A stretch of 64,000 bases of DNA from CAZUQP01 sp964622455 (lineage in GTDB: Bacteria; Pseudomonadota; Gammaproteobacteria; DSM-16500). A program made the position numbers and the translations under genes. This document shows, in pieces, positions 42,492 through 51,084 of this stretch. The notes under the pieces were generated by a model, which was not told the DNA's origin, ran no database searches, and worked only from the letters and a program-made list of their open reading frames with translations. The DNA lies in assembly GCA_964622455.1 (NCBI GenBank), contig CAZUQP010000016.1:1-64000 (forward strand), written 5' to 3'. Every line of letters begins with the position of its first letter. Within the stretch, counting starts at the first letter, position 1.

Positions 42492-43549
42492 TGACAACTT
42501 CTATGACGTATACCAAAGCCATTAATGATGCATTGCATATTGCGATGGATAAGGATCCCAAGGTCATTTGTTTTGGGCTGGGGGTCGATGATCCTAAAAG
42601 AATTTTTGGGACGACAGATCATTTACAAGAACGTTTTGGCAAAGACCGTGTGTTTGATATGCCAACTTCTGAAAATGGTATGACTGGAATTGGCGTAGGT
42701 GCGTCACTAACCGGTTATCGTCCTGTGATGGTCCATCAACGCTTAGATTTCTTTTTATTAGCCATGGATCAATTAGTGAATTCAGCAGCAAAATGGTATT
42801 ACATGTTTGGCGGCCAATGTTCGGTACCACTCGTGATTCGTTTAATTATTGGTAGAGGATGGGGGCAGGGGCCTACGCATTCGCAAAATTTACAGGCTTG
42901 GTTTGCACATATTCCAGGATTAAAAGTAGTGATGCCAACGACACCTGCTGATGCTAAGGGATTATTATTAGAAAGTATTTTTGATGATAATCCAGTCGTT
43001 TTTTTAGAACATCGATGGCTTCACAATAGTGAAGGGCAAGTGCCTGAAGGAGATTATCGAGTGCCTATTGGCCCTGCACGTTTAGCGCGTCTTGGTAAAG
43101 ATTTGACGATTGTCAGCATGTCTTACATGACAGTTGAGGCATTACAAGCGGCCGCTTATCTAGAGCATTATGGTATTTCGTGCGAAGTGGTTGATTTGCG
43201 CACGATTCGCCCCATTGATTGGGCAACCATTTTTTCTTCCGTACAGAAAACTAAACGATTAATGGTATTAGATACAGGCGTTGCGACCGGTTCAGTTGCG
43301 GGTGAAATTATTTCTCAAGTTTCTATGCAGCAATTTTCTATTTTGAGGGATCCGCCTTTGCGTATTGCAATGCCGGATAATCCGGAACCGACCAGTTTTG
43401 GTCTCACAAAACATTTTTATCCAACGTGTCAAACAATTGTAGAAAAGATCGCTACATTGCTCGCAAAAAAAATTGATACAACGGATCTTGCTAAGAGGCG
43501 GGCATACCCTCATGATGTGCCTGGCGATTGGTTTAAAGGGCCTTTTTAA
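42491..43549 (+). CDS. Pyruvate/acetoin dehydrogenase E1 beta-like subunit
   Basis: A 352-residue partner of the alpha subunit. The active-site region FDMPTSENGMTGIGVGASL holds the glutamate that activates ThDP, and QGPTHSQNLQAWFAHIPGL carries the E1 beta histidine loop. The C-terminal transketolase domain (CEVVDLRTIRPIDWATI) is complete. Subunit interfaces appear preserved, so a functional alpha2beta2 enzyme is expected. I chose the ATG at 42491, sharing one base with the alpha stop; a GTG overlaps it at 42488. A final unusual tail (YPHDVPGDWFKGPF) extends past the family core and might direct binding to a sugar enzyme instead of E2. Confidence 0.88.
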   Translation: MTTSMTYTKAINDALHIAMDKDPKVICFGLGVDDPKRIFGTTDHLQERFGKDRVFDMPTSENGMTGIGVGASLTGYRPVMVHQRLDFFLLAMDQLVNSAAKWYYMFGGQCSVPLVIRLIIGRGWGQGPTHSQNLQAWFAHIPGLKVVMPTTPADAKGLLLESIFDDNPVVFLEHRWLHNSEGQVPEGDYRVPIGPARLARLGKDLTIVSMSYMTVEALQAAAYLEHYGISCEVVDLRTIRPIDWATIFSSVQKTKRLMVLDTGVATGSVAGEIISQVSMQQFSILRDPPLRIAMPDNPEPTSFGLTKHFYPTCQTIVEKIATLLAKKIDTTDLAKRRAYPHDVPGDWFKGPF

Positions 43550-43561
43550 AAGGAAAATAGC

Positions 43562-44227
43562 ATGGCGCATATTGATGACTTTATTGCATTAGCTCATAAA
43601 AAATCAGTCAGAGATTATTTAAAAAGAGTGACAGAATTTCCGAAAGCGGAAGCGGCTCAAATTTCAAAACAATTTGATTTTGATTATTGGGATGGTGAGC
43701 GTAAATTTGGTTATGGCGGTTATCACTATGACGGCCGATGGCGGGTTGTTGCAGAGCATATGGCGTCGCATTACGGATTAAAATCAGGCGATACTATTCT
43801 TGATGTCGGATGCGGCAAGGGATTTTTGTTGTATGAATTTACGGAAGTGGTGCCTGGTGTCAAAGTCACTGGTATTGATGTTTCCCATTATGCGATTACG
43901 CATGCAAAAGAAGAGGTAAAACCCTATTTGCAATTAGGTAATGCAAAAAAACTGGAATTTCCAGATGATCATTTTGATTTAGTGGTCTCGATTAATTCTT
44001 TGCATAATTTATATTGTTATGATTTGGAAAATGCACTTAAAGAAATTGAACGTGTCGGTAAAAAAAATAAATATATCTGCATGGATTCCTACCGTAATGA
44101 AATTGAAAAAACCAATTTGCTGTATTGGCAATTGACTTGCGAATGTTTTTTTACGCCCAAAGAATGGGAGTGGTGGTTTAAGACGTGTGGGTATACCGGT
44201 GATTATGGGTTTATTTATTTTGAATAA
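43562..44227 (+). CDS. Class I SAM-dependent methyltransferase
   Basis: A 221-residue methyltransferase with SAM motif I DVGCGKGF at 81-88 and motif II FDLVVSINSLHNL. The sequence around GYHYDGRW at about 50-60 is unusual and probably forms the substrate lid. No metal motif or Zn fingers are seen, so O- or N-methylation of a sugar intermediate is likely. AAAGGAA lies just before the ATG. It stands between the E1 subunits and an alcohol dehydrogenase and may belong to the same sugar pathway. Confidence 0.82.
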   Translation: MAHIDDFIALAHKKSVRDYLKRVTEFPKAEAAQISKQFDFDYWDGERKFGYGGYHYDGRWRVVAEHMASHYGLKSGDTILDVGCGKGFLLYEFTEVVPGVKVTGIDVSHYAITHAKEEVKPYLQLGNAKKLEFPDDHFDLVVSINSLHNLYCYDLENALKEIERVGKKNKYICMDSYRNEIEKTNLLYWQLTCECFFTPKEWEWWFKTCGYTGDYGFIYFE

Positions 44228-44245
44228 TGTCAAAGAGTCATTGAA

Positions 44246-45277
44246 ATGAAAGCAGCTATTTTAGTTGAACAAAATAAACCATTAGTGATTGACGATATTC
44301 AATTACCCGATACCTTAGGATATGGACAAGTGCTTGTTAAAGTCATTTCAAGCGGCATTTGTGGATCACAGTTAGGGGAAATTGCAGGCGTTAAGGGCGT
44401 TGATAAATTTTTACCGCACTTATTAGGGCATGAGGGCGGCGGTATTGTTGAAAAAATAGGAGCAGGCGTTACTCAAGTCAAACAGGGCGATCATGTGGTC
44501 ATGCATTGGCGCAAAGGTGCTGGTATAGAATCGGCCACACCTTGCTATCAGTGGGGCAAGCGAACGGTGAACGCAGGTTGGGTCACAACATTTAATGAAT
44601 TTGCTGTTGTATCTGAAAATCGAGTGACGCCTATTCCAAAAGAAATTGATTTTGACACCGCGGCTTTATTGGGTTGTGCAGTCACGACAGGTTTTGGTGT
44701 TGTCAATAATGATGCTAAATTAAAAATCGGCGAATCTTTGGCTGTCTTTGGTGCAGGCAGTGTTGGCATGAATATTATTCAAGGCGCATCTTTAGTTTCT
44801 GCTTATCCTATTATTGCCATTGATCTTTATGATCATAAATTAGAACAAGCAAAAAAATTTGGTGCAACGCATGTGATTAATGCAGCTCATCAAGATGTCG
44901 CTGCTGAAATTGATCGAATTGTCGGCAGCAAAGGAGTGGACGTTGCAATCGATAATACAGGGAAGACAGCGGTAGTCGAGCTTGCTTATGAAATAACAGC
45001 GCTGACAGGCAGAACTATTTTGGTAGGGGTGCTGGATAAAAAAAATAAAGTGTCACTTTATACGCTGCCTTTACATTTTGAAAAGAAATTTTTTGGCTCG
45101 CATGGAGGAAGCAGTTTTCCTACCGTTGATATTCCTAATTATCTTAAAGTGATAAAGACAGCAAAGGCAAAAATTAAAGAAATGATTACGCATCGGTTTA
45201 CCTTAGAAAATATTAATGAAGCGCTGGATGAAATGAAAAACGGCCGCATTGGGAAGTGTGTTATTGACATTACTTAA
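44246..45277 (+). CDS. Zinc-type alcohol dehydrogenase (MDR family)
   Basis: A 343-residue MDR enzyme with catalytic zinc ligands Cys39 (SSGICGSQ) and His62/Glu63 (GHEGGG), a third Cys in ALLGCAVTTGFG, and the NAD-binding GAGSVG. The four-cysteine lobe for structural zinc is missing, as in several sugar and polyol dehydrogenases. It could reduce the carbonyl left after acyl transfer to a ketosugar, or supply an aldehyde. It lies 18 bases after the methyltransferase in the same transcript. The direction of reaction is unknown. Confidence 0.85.
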   Translation: MKAAILVEQNKPLVIDDIQLPDTLGYGQVLVKVISSGICGSQLGEIAGVKGVDKFLPHLLGHEGGGIVEKIGAGVTQVKQGDHVVMHWRKGAGIESATPCYQWGKRTVNAGWVTTFNEFAVVSENRVTPIPKEIDFDTAALLGCAVTTGFGVVNNDAKLKIGESLAVFGAGSVGMNIIQGASLVSAYPIIAIDLYDHKLEQAKKFGATHVINAAHQDVAAEIDRIVGSKGVDVAIDNTGKTAVVELAYEITALTGRTILVGVLDKKNKVSLYTLPLHFEKKFFGSHGGSSFPTVDIPNYLKVIKTAKAKIKEMITHRFTLENINEALDEMKNGRIGKCVIDIT

Positions 45278-45295
45278 TAGCAAAAAGGATTTTTT

Positions 45296-46093
45296 ATGTT
45301 TCAAGATTCGCTCTATAACGAAGGCTACGCGGTCATAGATTTTCATGATTGTTCGCCTCTTGCTGAAATCCAAAAGGTAGTGGAAGCTTCTTTTCCTTGT
45401 CATCCAACCGCATTGCACCAAGAATCATTGAGCGATGAAGAGCGATTATTGTTGGTTAAACAGGTAAAAGATAATATTTTGAAACAAGGTTTAATTAAGA
45501 AATTATTACTAGCAAATTCTGATTTTTTGGTGCAATTATTAGGGTCTGATATTGATATTCAATCCGATTTTTATTTGCGAATTTCCCGCCCCCATGTGGA
45601 AAAAGATTTTATTGATTGGCATCGCGATACTTTTTATGGCAACTCTTTTTGGGAATTAAATTTTTGGCTGCCTATTTTTCCGTTAGCAGAAGGTGCCGGC
45701 TTAATGGTTGTCCCTGGTTCTCATTTTATGGCGGCAGAGAATGTGCGCCCCATTGAAGATAAAGATATTTTTCGTAGTCAAGTGACCAAAGGGTCTTTGG
45801 CAAACGAATTAGGGTATCTTTATGCATCTAAAAGTGATGATGTGATTGCGGCCCTTCAGCCTGGGCAAATTAAATTACTGACGCCCAGATTGGGCCAGGG
45901 CATATTGTTTTTTGCCCATGTTGCGCATCGTGCGCATAATGCATCATTGAAAACACGGGTCAGCATTGATTTGCGTATTAAGAACATGTTTGCGCCGACC
46001 AATACAAAACCAGGTTATTTTCAGCCTTTACTGAGAAGTGTGATGACAAATTGCGTTGAAAAAATGATTAAAATGAATTTAACACATGCTTGA
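45296..46093 (+). CDS. PhyH-family Fe(II)/2-oxoglutarate dioxygenase 1
   Basis: A 265-residue phytanoyl-CoA hydroxylase-like protein. The iron triad is visible as His109-x-Asp111 in DWHRDTFYG plus a distal His around 211-214 (HVAHRAHNAS), with Arg221 to bind 2-oxoglutarate. The GAGLMVVPGSHFMA segment is typical. Such enzymes hydroxylate small molecules, and several act on sugars or antibiotics. It has an AAAAAGGA site seven bases before the ATG. Two further but only distantly similar members occur at 51085 and 51850. A sugar-chain or sugar-nucleotide hydroxylation is a reasonable guess. Confidence 0.8.
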   Translation: MFQDSLYNEGYAVIDFHDCSPLAEIQKVVEASFPCHPTALHQESLSDEERLLLVKQVKDNILKQGLIKKLLLANSDFLVQLLGSDIDIQSDFYLRISRPHVEKDFIDWHRDTFYGNSFWELNFWLPIFPLAEGAGLMVVPGSHFMAAENVRPIEDKDIFRSQVTKGSLANELGYLYASKSDDVIAALQPGQIKLLTPRLGQGILFFAHVAHRAHNASLKTRVSIDLRIKNMFAPTNTKPGYFQPLLRSVMTNCVEKMIKMNLTHA

Positions 46094-46133
46094 ACTATCG
46101 ACTGATTTTTTGATGGGTTACTTGGAATAAGCT

Positions 46134-47339
46134 ATGCATGTTTGTTGTATATGTAAAAAAAAATTTGTCAAAATGGCAATTGATTTTGGTAAGCAGCCTA
46201 TTAGCAACCGTTTTCTGTCTCTGTCCTCTTCATCAGAATTAACCTATTCCTTCCAGTTAGGCTATTGTGAAGCGTGCAGCCTTGTGCAGTTAATTAATCC
46301 CCCTTTAAGCGAAGACCTTAAACCATCCTTTAGTTGGATCACTTACAACGAACCTGAGAACCATTTAGATTCTTTAGTAGATGAATTAATTAAACTTCCG
46401 GGAATTACCGCCGATTCACATTTTTTAGGCGTCAGCCATTTCGAAGAGTCGACACTGGTGCGCTTAAGAAAAAAAGGATTTGAAAATGTATCTCGTTTAA
46501 AGAATATGTTAGATGAAAATATAGATAATACTCTTTCTGTTATTGAAACTATCCAGCAATATTTAACGGCACCTGATTTTTTCAAAAATCCCAAACCCAA
46601 AGTTATTATTGTTCGAGATATTTTGGAACACGCTCATGATCCTCTTTTATTGATGCAGGCATTGAGTGCCATGGTTGAAAAAGAGGGTTATGTTGTTTTT
46701 GAAGTGCCAGATTATACTAAAACATTTTCATTATGTGATTATAGCACTCTTTGGGAGGAGCATATTTCTTATTTTTCGCCGTATACGTTTTTAAAATCAT
46801 TGGTAATGGGCGGATTTAGTGTTCACACATTTAGAAAATATTCCTATGATGTACAGGATTATTTAGTTGCGGTTGTGTGTTTGGGCGGAAATGATAAAAA
46901 TTTTCATTCTATAAATCATAAAGTTTTTCAGCAAGAAAAAGAAAATATAGATCATTATGCAGTTTCTTATCCCAAACGATGCGCGTGGTATCAAGATGTA
47001 TTGTCAAAATACCGTCAAAAAGGAAAAATTGCTTTATTGGGCGCTGGGCATTTGGCTTGTCATTTTATTAATTTAATGAAAGTGGGGCATCTTATTGATT
47101 TTTTAATCGATGACCATCCGAATAAGTGCGGCATGTATATGCCAGGTTCAAAATTACCTATTTTGTCTTCGATGGCACTAGAGGAGCAGGCACCTAAACT
47201 TTGTTTGTTAAGTTTAAGTGAAGAAAGCGAGAAAAAAGTCATCGCTAATAAAAAATTCTTCTTAGATCAGGGCGGTGAATTTGCTTCTATTTTTTTAACG
47301 AGCCGGCATACTTTAAAAGATTGTGTACATGAATTTTAA
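46134..47339 (+). CDS. C-methyltransferase homologue with a degenerate SAM motif
   Basis: A 401-residue protein with the layout of TylCIII/NovU-type sugar C-methyltransferases: N-terminal cysteine pairs for zinc (HVCCICKK; GYCEACSLVQL), a central methyltransferase-like domain, and a C-terminal Rossmann domain (ALLGAGHLACHF; IDFLIDDHPNKCGMYMPG). However, the glycine-rich SAM loop, LEIGSNDG in the intact paralogue at 48617, reads FLGVSHFEES at 97-106 here and cannot bind SAM in the usual way. It may be a non-methylating partner or have a new role. It overlaps the WbuC cupin gene by 11 bases. Confidence 0.72.
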   Translation: MHVCCICKKKFVKMAIDFGKQPISNRFLSLSSSSELTYSFQLGYCEACSLVQLINPPLSEDLKPSFSWITYNEPENHLDSLVDELIKLPGITADSHFLGVSHFEESTLVRLRKKGFENVSRLKNMLDENIDNTLSVIETIQQYLTAPDFFKNPKPKVIIVRDILEHAHDPLLLMQALSAMVEKEGYVVFEVPDYTKTFSLCDYSTLWEEHISYFSPYTFLKSLVMGGFSVHTFRKYSYDVQDYLVAVVCLGGNDKNFHSINHKVFQQEKENIDHYAVSYPKRCAWYQDVLSKYRQKGKIALLGAGHLACHFINLMKVGHLIDFLIDDHPNKCGMYMPGSKLPILSSMALEEQAPKLCLLSLSEESEKKVIANKKFFLDQGGEFASIFLTSRHTLKDCVHEF

Positions 47340-47856
47340 AAAAATTAACGAAGAAGTGTATCTGGCCACGACTGATATTATCAGCCTAAAGTTAAATGAT
47401 CTCGATTTACTTAAGCAAAACATTAGTGCATGCCCTAATCATCGTATACGAATGTGCGCCCATCAAACGAAAAATGATACGCTGCATGAAATGTTAATTG
47501 CGCTTACAAAAAAAAGTTATGTCAGACCGCATAAACATCTTAATAAAAGCGAATCATTTCATATGATTGAAGGGCGGTTAGATGTTGTTTTATTTGACGA
47601 TGCCGGCAATATAGTGAATGTCATAGAAATGAGCGATCCTTCATCAGGTAAACATTTTTTTTATCGATTATCGACATCTTGTTTTCACACACTGGTATTA
47701 CATACTGATTTAGTTGTATTTCACGAAACGACTAATGGGCCTTTTGTGATAGAGGATACACTCTTTGCTCCTTGGGCACCGTTAGCAGGCAATCGTTTAG
47801 AAGAAGAAAAATTTATGGAGGCGTTGGCCAATAAAATTGAAGAGTTTAATCAATAA
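47329..47856 (+). CDS. wbuC: WbuC-family cupin-fold metalloprotein
   Basis: A 175-residue single-domain cupin. The family start SLKLNDLDLLKQNISA is followed by the metal motif VRPHKHLNKSESFHMIEGR and a second His in STSCFHTLVLH. WbuC proteins accompany FucNAc-type O-antigen clusters in enterobacteria, next to WbuB; here it lies 25 kb from the WbuB-like gene. Function is not established, though a sugar isomerase or decoration role is assumed. The ATG at 47329 is preferred over a GTG two codons earlier. Overlap: one base with the next SDR (TAATG). Confidence 0.78.
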   Translation: MNFKKINEEVYLATTDIISLKLNDLDLLKQNISACPNHRIRMCAHQTKNDTLHEMLIALTKKSYVRPHKHLNKSESFHMIEGRLDVVLFDDAGNIVNVIEMSDPSSGKHFFYRLSTSCFHTLVLHTDLVVFHETTNGPFVIEDTLFAPWAPLAGNRLEEEKFMEALANKIEEFNQ

Positions 47857-48602
47857 TGCAAACACACGCGCTTATCATTGGCGGGACAAGAGGATTAGGA
47901 AAAGCAGTTGTTAACCGTTTGCGAGAAAAAAATTATCTTTGCTCGGTTATGGCGCGCAGTTTACCTATCGATATACAAAATGATAGCAATATTTTATACC
48001 TTGAAGCTGATTTACATGAACAAGATATTTGTTTAGAGAGACTTAAGGAGACCATTCGCGCGAGAGGAAAAATAAATTATCTCATTTTTCTTCAACGGTA
48101 TCGCGGAGCAGGTGATTGTTGGGCGGGTGAACTAGATATTACTTTGCACGCAACTCGCCATATGATTGATGGGTTAAAGGATGAATTTCATGCTGAAAAT
48201 GCTCACGATTCTTCTATTGTCATGGTGAGTTCAATGGCGGGAAAATTTGCAACGACCAGCCAGCCCTTAAGTTATTCGGTAGCAAAAGCAGGTTTAAACC
48301 AAATGGTGCAGCATTATGCGGCAGAATTAGGCCCTTTAGGTATTCGGGTAAATGCGGTGTCGCCCTGTAGTTTTATTAAAGAAGAGTCGCAGCAGTTTTA
48401 TGATGAAAATAAAAAATTACATGCGCTATATAAAAAAATAATTCCGTTGCAAAGAATGTGTCGAGCGGAGGATGTGGCAAACGTCATTGCATTTTTATGT
48501 AGCGCTGACTCATCTTTTATTTCCGGGCAAAACATCATCGTAGATGGCGGATTGTCAGTGATTAATCATGAATCTTTGGCGAGAACGATAGAATGTATTT
48601 AA
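47856..48602 (+). CDS. Classical SDR oxidoreductase (FabG-like)
   Basis: A 248-residue classical SDR with GGTRGLG for NAD(P), the SSMAGK serine, catalytic YSVAK, and the C-terminal GQNIIVDGGLS typical of FabG-like enzymes. The usual NNAG motif is changed to LIFLQRYRG, so it may have an altered core. It could reduce a ketone on a sugar or an acyl precursor. It is translationally coupled to the cupin by TAATG. No substrate is evident. Confidence 0.78.
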   Translation: MQTHALIIGGTRGLGKAVVNRLREKNYLCSVMARSLPIDIQNDSNILYLEADLHEQDICLERLKETIRARGKINYLIFLQRYRGAGDCWAGELDITLHATRHMIDGLKDEFHAENAHDSSIVMVSSMAGKFATTSQPLSYSVAKAGLNQMVQHYAAELGPLGIRVNAVSPCSFIKEESQQFYDENKKLHALYKKIIPLQRMCRAEDVANVIAFLCSADSSFISGQNIIVDGGLSVINHESLARTIECI

Positions 48603-48616
48603 TGGAGGAGCATAGC

Positions 48617-49915
48617 GTGAAAACATCAGTTGTTCGTAAACGTAACGATTGCCGCTTATGCGGTAGTTTAAAACTAGAGCTTGCTTTACCCATGCGGCCA
48701 TCCCCCATTGGTGATGCGTATGTGACACCACAGGAATTATCGATTGTGCAAGAAAGTTACCCTTTAAGCTTGTATTTATGCCACGATTGCGGGCATTTGC
48801 AATTGCCGCACGTGATTAATCCAGAAATTCTTTTTGGAAATTATATTTATCGTACTTCTACTTCACCTGGATTAGTCGAGCATTTTAAAAAATATGCGTG
48901 CGCTGTCATCGAAAAAATCGGTTGTAAAAGAGAATCATTAGTTTTAGAAATAGGCAGTAATGATGGATCTTTGCTGCAGGCCTTTAAAAAAGAAGGAATG
49001 AAAGTAATAGGCGTTGATCCAGCGCGCGAGATTGCTTTGCAGGCGACGCGCGAAGGTATCGAAACCATTCCTGCTTTTTTTACACTGGATATTGCAAGAC
49101 AAATTAAAAAACAATACGGCCTTACTTCTCTCATTGCAGCCAATAATGTATTTGCGCACGCGGATAATATGAATGAAATTGCAGAAGGTATTCATTATTT
49201 ATTAGATGCGGATGGTGTTTTTGTGTTTGAAGTATCCTATTTGTTGGATATGATCGAAAAAAATGTATTTGATACCATTTATCATGAGCATTTGTGCCAT
49301 CATCGTATCGAACCTCTAGAAATATTTTTTAACAAACATGGCATGAATATTTTTGATGTGGAACGTATCGCAACCAAAGGGGGTTCAATTCGAGTATTTG
49401 TGAAACAGCTTGATTCAAAAAGAGCAGTTTCTCCTTATGTAAAAGAATTGATTGAGCTTGAAAGAAAGGTGGGATTAGATCAGGTTGCTGTCTATCAAAA
49501 ATTTTCTCATCATTTAGAAGAAATAAAAATCCGCTTGCATGCTGTATTAGATGATTTACGAGCGCACGGAAAATCTATCGCAGGCTATGGCGCATCAACT
49601 CCCATGACTACGACTATGTATCAATTTGAATTGTGTCCTTATTTAGATTTTATTGCGGATGATAATGCCATTAAACAAGGACGATTTAGCCCGGGAGATC
49701 ATATCCCTGTTCTTCCTTCAGCTAAGATTTATGAAAAAAAACCAGATTGCATTGTTATTTTAGCGTGGCAGTACGCGGATTTAATTATGCAAAAACATCA
49801 CGCATTTTTAGATGGCGGCGGTTGTTTTGTGACGCCGCTTCCTGAGGTAAAGGTCTATACCCATATTATTTTTCAGAAACAAGATAGAGAACATACATTG
49901 GCAATTGCTGAATAA
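48617..49915 (+). CDS. Sugar C-methyltransferase (TylCIII/NovU type)
   Basis: A 432-residue enzyme that would add a methyl group from SAM to a sugar carbon next to a keto group, as in virenose or mycarose. N-terminal zinc cysteines are Cys12/Cys15 (CRLCG) and Cys55/Cys58 (CHDCG), SAM motif LEIGSNDGSLL begins at 110, followed by the active-site YHEHLCHH segment and a C-terminal domain (GYGASTPMTTTMYQF). The GTG at 48617 is preferred: GGAGGAG lies eight bases upstream. An ATG at 48602 would add five residues. It is the intact paralogue of the degenerate protein at 46134. Coxiella O-antigen contains the 3-C-methyl sugar virenose, made by this type of enzyme. Confidence 0.87.
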   Translation: MKTSVVRKRNDCRLCGSLKLELALPMRPSPIGDAYVTPQELSIVQESYPLSLYLCHDCGHLQLPHVINPEILFGNYIYRTSTSPGLVEHFKKYACAVIEKIGCKRESLVLEIGSNDGSLLQAFKKEGMKVIGVDPAREIALQATREGIETIPAFFTLDIARQIKKQYGLTSLIAANNVFAHADNMNEIAEGIHYLLDADGVFVFEVSYLLDMIEKNVFDTIYHEHLCHHRIEPLEIFFNKHGMNIFDVERIATKGGSIRVFVKQLDSKRAVSPYVKELIELERKVGLDQVAVYQKFSHHLEEIKIRLHAVLDDLRAHGKSIAGYGASTPMTTTMYQFELCPYLDFIADDNAIKQGRFSPGDHIPVLPSAKIYEKKPDCIVILAWQYADLIMQKHHAFLDGGGCFVTPLPEVKVYTHIIFQKQDREHTLAIAE

Positions 49916-49935
49916 CAACATCACAAGGAGCGTGT

Positions 49936-51081
49936 ATGGGGCAAGGAAATACGTTGATACCCTGGTGGCGAATTCAATACACTGAGCAGGATGCAGAAGC
50001 CGTTTCAAATGCGGTACGGAATGAACATATTAGTTTGGGTCCCCTGACCGCTTTATTTGAAGAACAGTTAGCATTAAAACTCTCTGTTCCTTATGTTGTT
50101 GCAACAACCAGCGGCACTATGGCGCTATTGATGGCGCTGATTGCTGCGGGTGTTGGCTATGACGATGAAGTTATTATCCCCAATCGTACCTGGATTGCTG
50201 CAGCGCATGCTGTCATGATGGTGGGCGCGAAAGTTGTATTAGTTGATGTATTACCTGATGTTCCTTGCATTGATGTTGCTAAGATAGAAGAAAAAATAAC
50301 ATCTCGTACGCGTGCTATCATTCCAACGGCTTTAAATGGCCGAAAAATCCATCTCAATCAAATTAAATCATTGGCGGATCAGTATCATCTCACCATCATT
50401 GAAGATGCGGCCCAAGCATTTTTTAGTCAAGAAGAAGGTCAATTTATTGGAACGCAATCAGCATTAGGTTGTTTTTCTTTATCTGTTGCAAAAATTATTC
50501 CAACCGGTCAAGGCGGTTTTATTGCAACGAAAGAAAAACATTTTTATGACGAGCTTCGCAAGATACGCACGCATGGAGTAGATAATTTATTAAATTGCGA
50601 TTATACCCGGTTTGGATTGAATTTTCGTTATACTGATCTACAGGCATCCATTGGGATAACGCAATTACAAAAGGTAGAGCAAAAAATTGCATCGTTAAGA
50701 AAAATTTATCATTGTTATGAAGAAGGGTTAAAACATGCTGCACGTGTGCGTTTAATCCCTGTTGATCTATCGACAGGTGAGTTACCTCTTTATGTTGAAG
50801 TGCTCTGTCAGGATCGGGATCGATTGATACGTTTTTTGGGAGAAAGAAAAATTCAGACTAAAGCATTTTATCCTAATTTAAATAGAGCACCTTATCTTAG
50901 ATCCGATGAAATATTTCCACACGCCGATCTTTTTGAAGCGGAAGGATTAACCTTGCCTTCTGGCCCGGATCAATCTTTAGATAACATCGCGGAAGTAGTT
51001 CAGGCAATTCATAGCTATGAGAATCAAGCAAGACGCTCTTATGTAAACGGCAGACATTGCCGCAGTGTAATGGAGCTGTAA
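49936..51081 (+). CDS. DegT/DnrJ/EryC1/StrS aminotransferase 3
   Basis: A 381-residue PLP enzyme, more distant from the pair at 39177 and 40327. It starts PWWRIQYTEQDAEAV and shows VVATTSGTMALLMAL, IIEDAAQAFFSQ, and Lys186 in CFSLSVAKII as the Schiff-base lysine. The family usually aminates 4-keto sugar nucleotides, as in perosamine synthesis. GDP-perosamine would start from GDP-mannose, which manC supplies, but no GDP-mannose dehydratase is seen. An ideal AAGGAG lies before the ATG, and the next gene follows after three bases. The C-terminal tail (RRSYVNGRHCRSVMEL) is unusual. Confidence 0.85.
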   Translation: MGQGNTLIPWWRIQYTEQDAEAVSNAVRNEHISLGPLTALFEEQLALKLSVPYVVATTSGTMALLMALIAAGVGYDDEVIIPNRTWIAAAHAVMMVGAKVVLVDVLPDVPCIDVAKIEEKITSRTRAIIPTALNGRKIHLNQIKSLADQYHLTIIEDAAQAFFSQEEGQFIGTQSALGCFSLSVAKIIPTGQGGFIATKEKHFYDELRKIRTHGVDNLLNCDYTRFGLNFRYTDLQASIGITQLQKVEQKIASLRKIYHCYEEGLKHAARVRLIPVDLSTGELPLYVEVLCQDRDRLIRFLGERKIQTKAFYPNLNRAPYLRSDEIFPHADLFEAEGLTLPSGPDQSLDNIAEVVQAIHSYENQARRSYVNGRHCRSVMEL

Positions 51082-51084
51082 TTT

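Noticed and set aside
41466..43549. Housekeeping pyruvate dehydrogenase operon
   Set aside because: E2, E3 and lipoyl domains are missing and the flanking genes are sugar enzymes.
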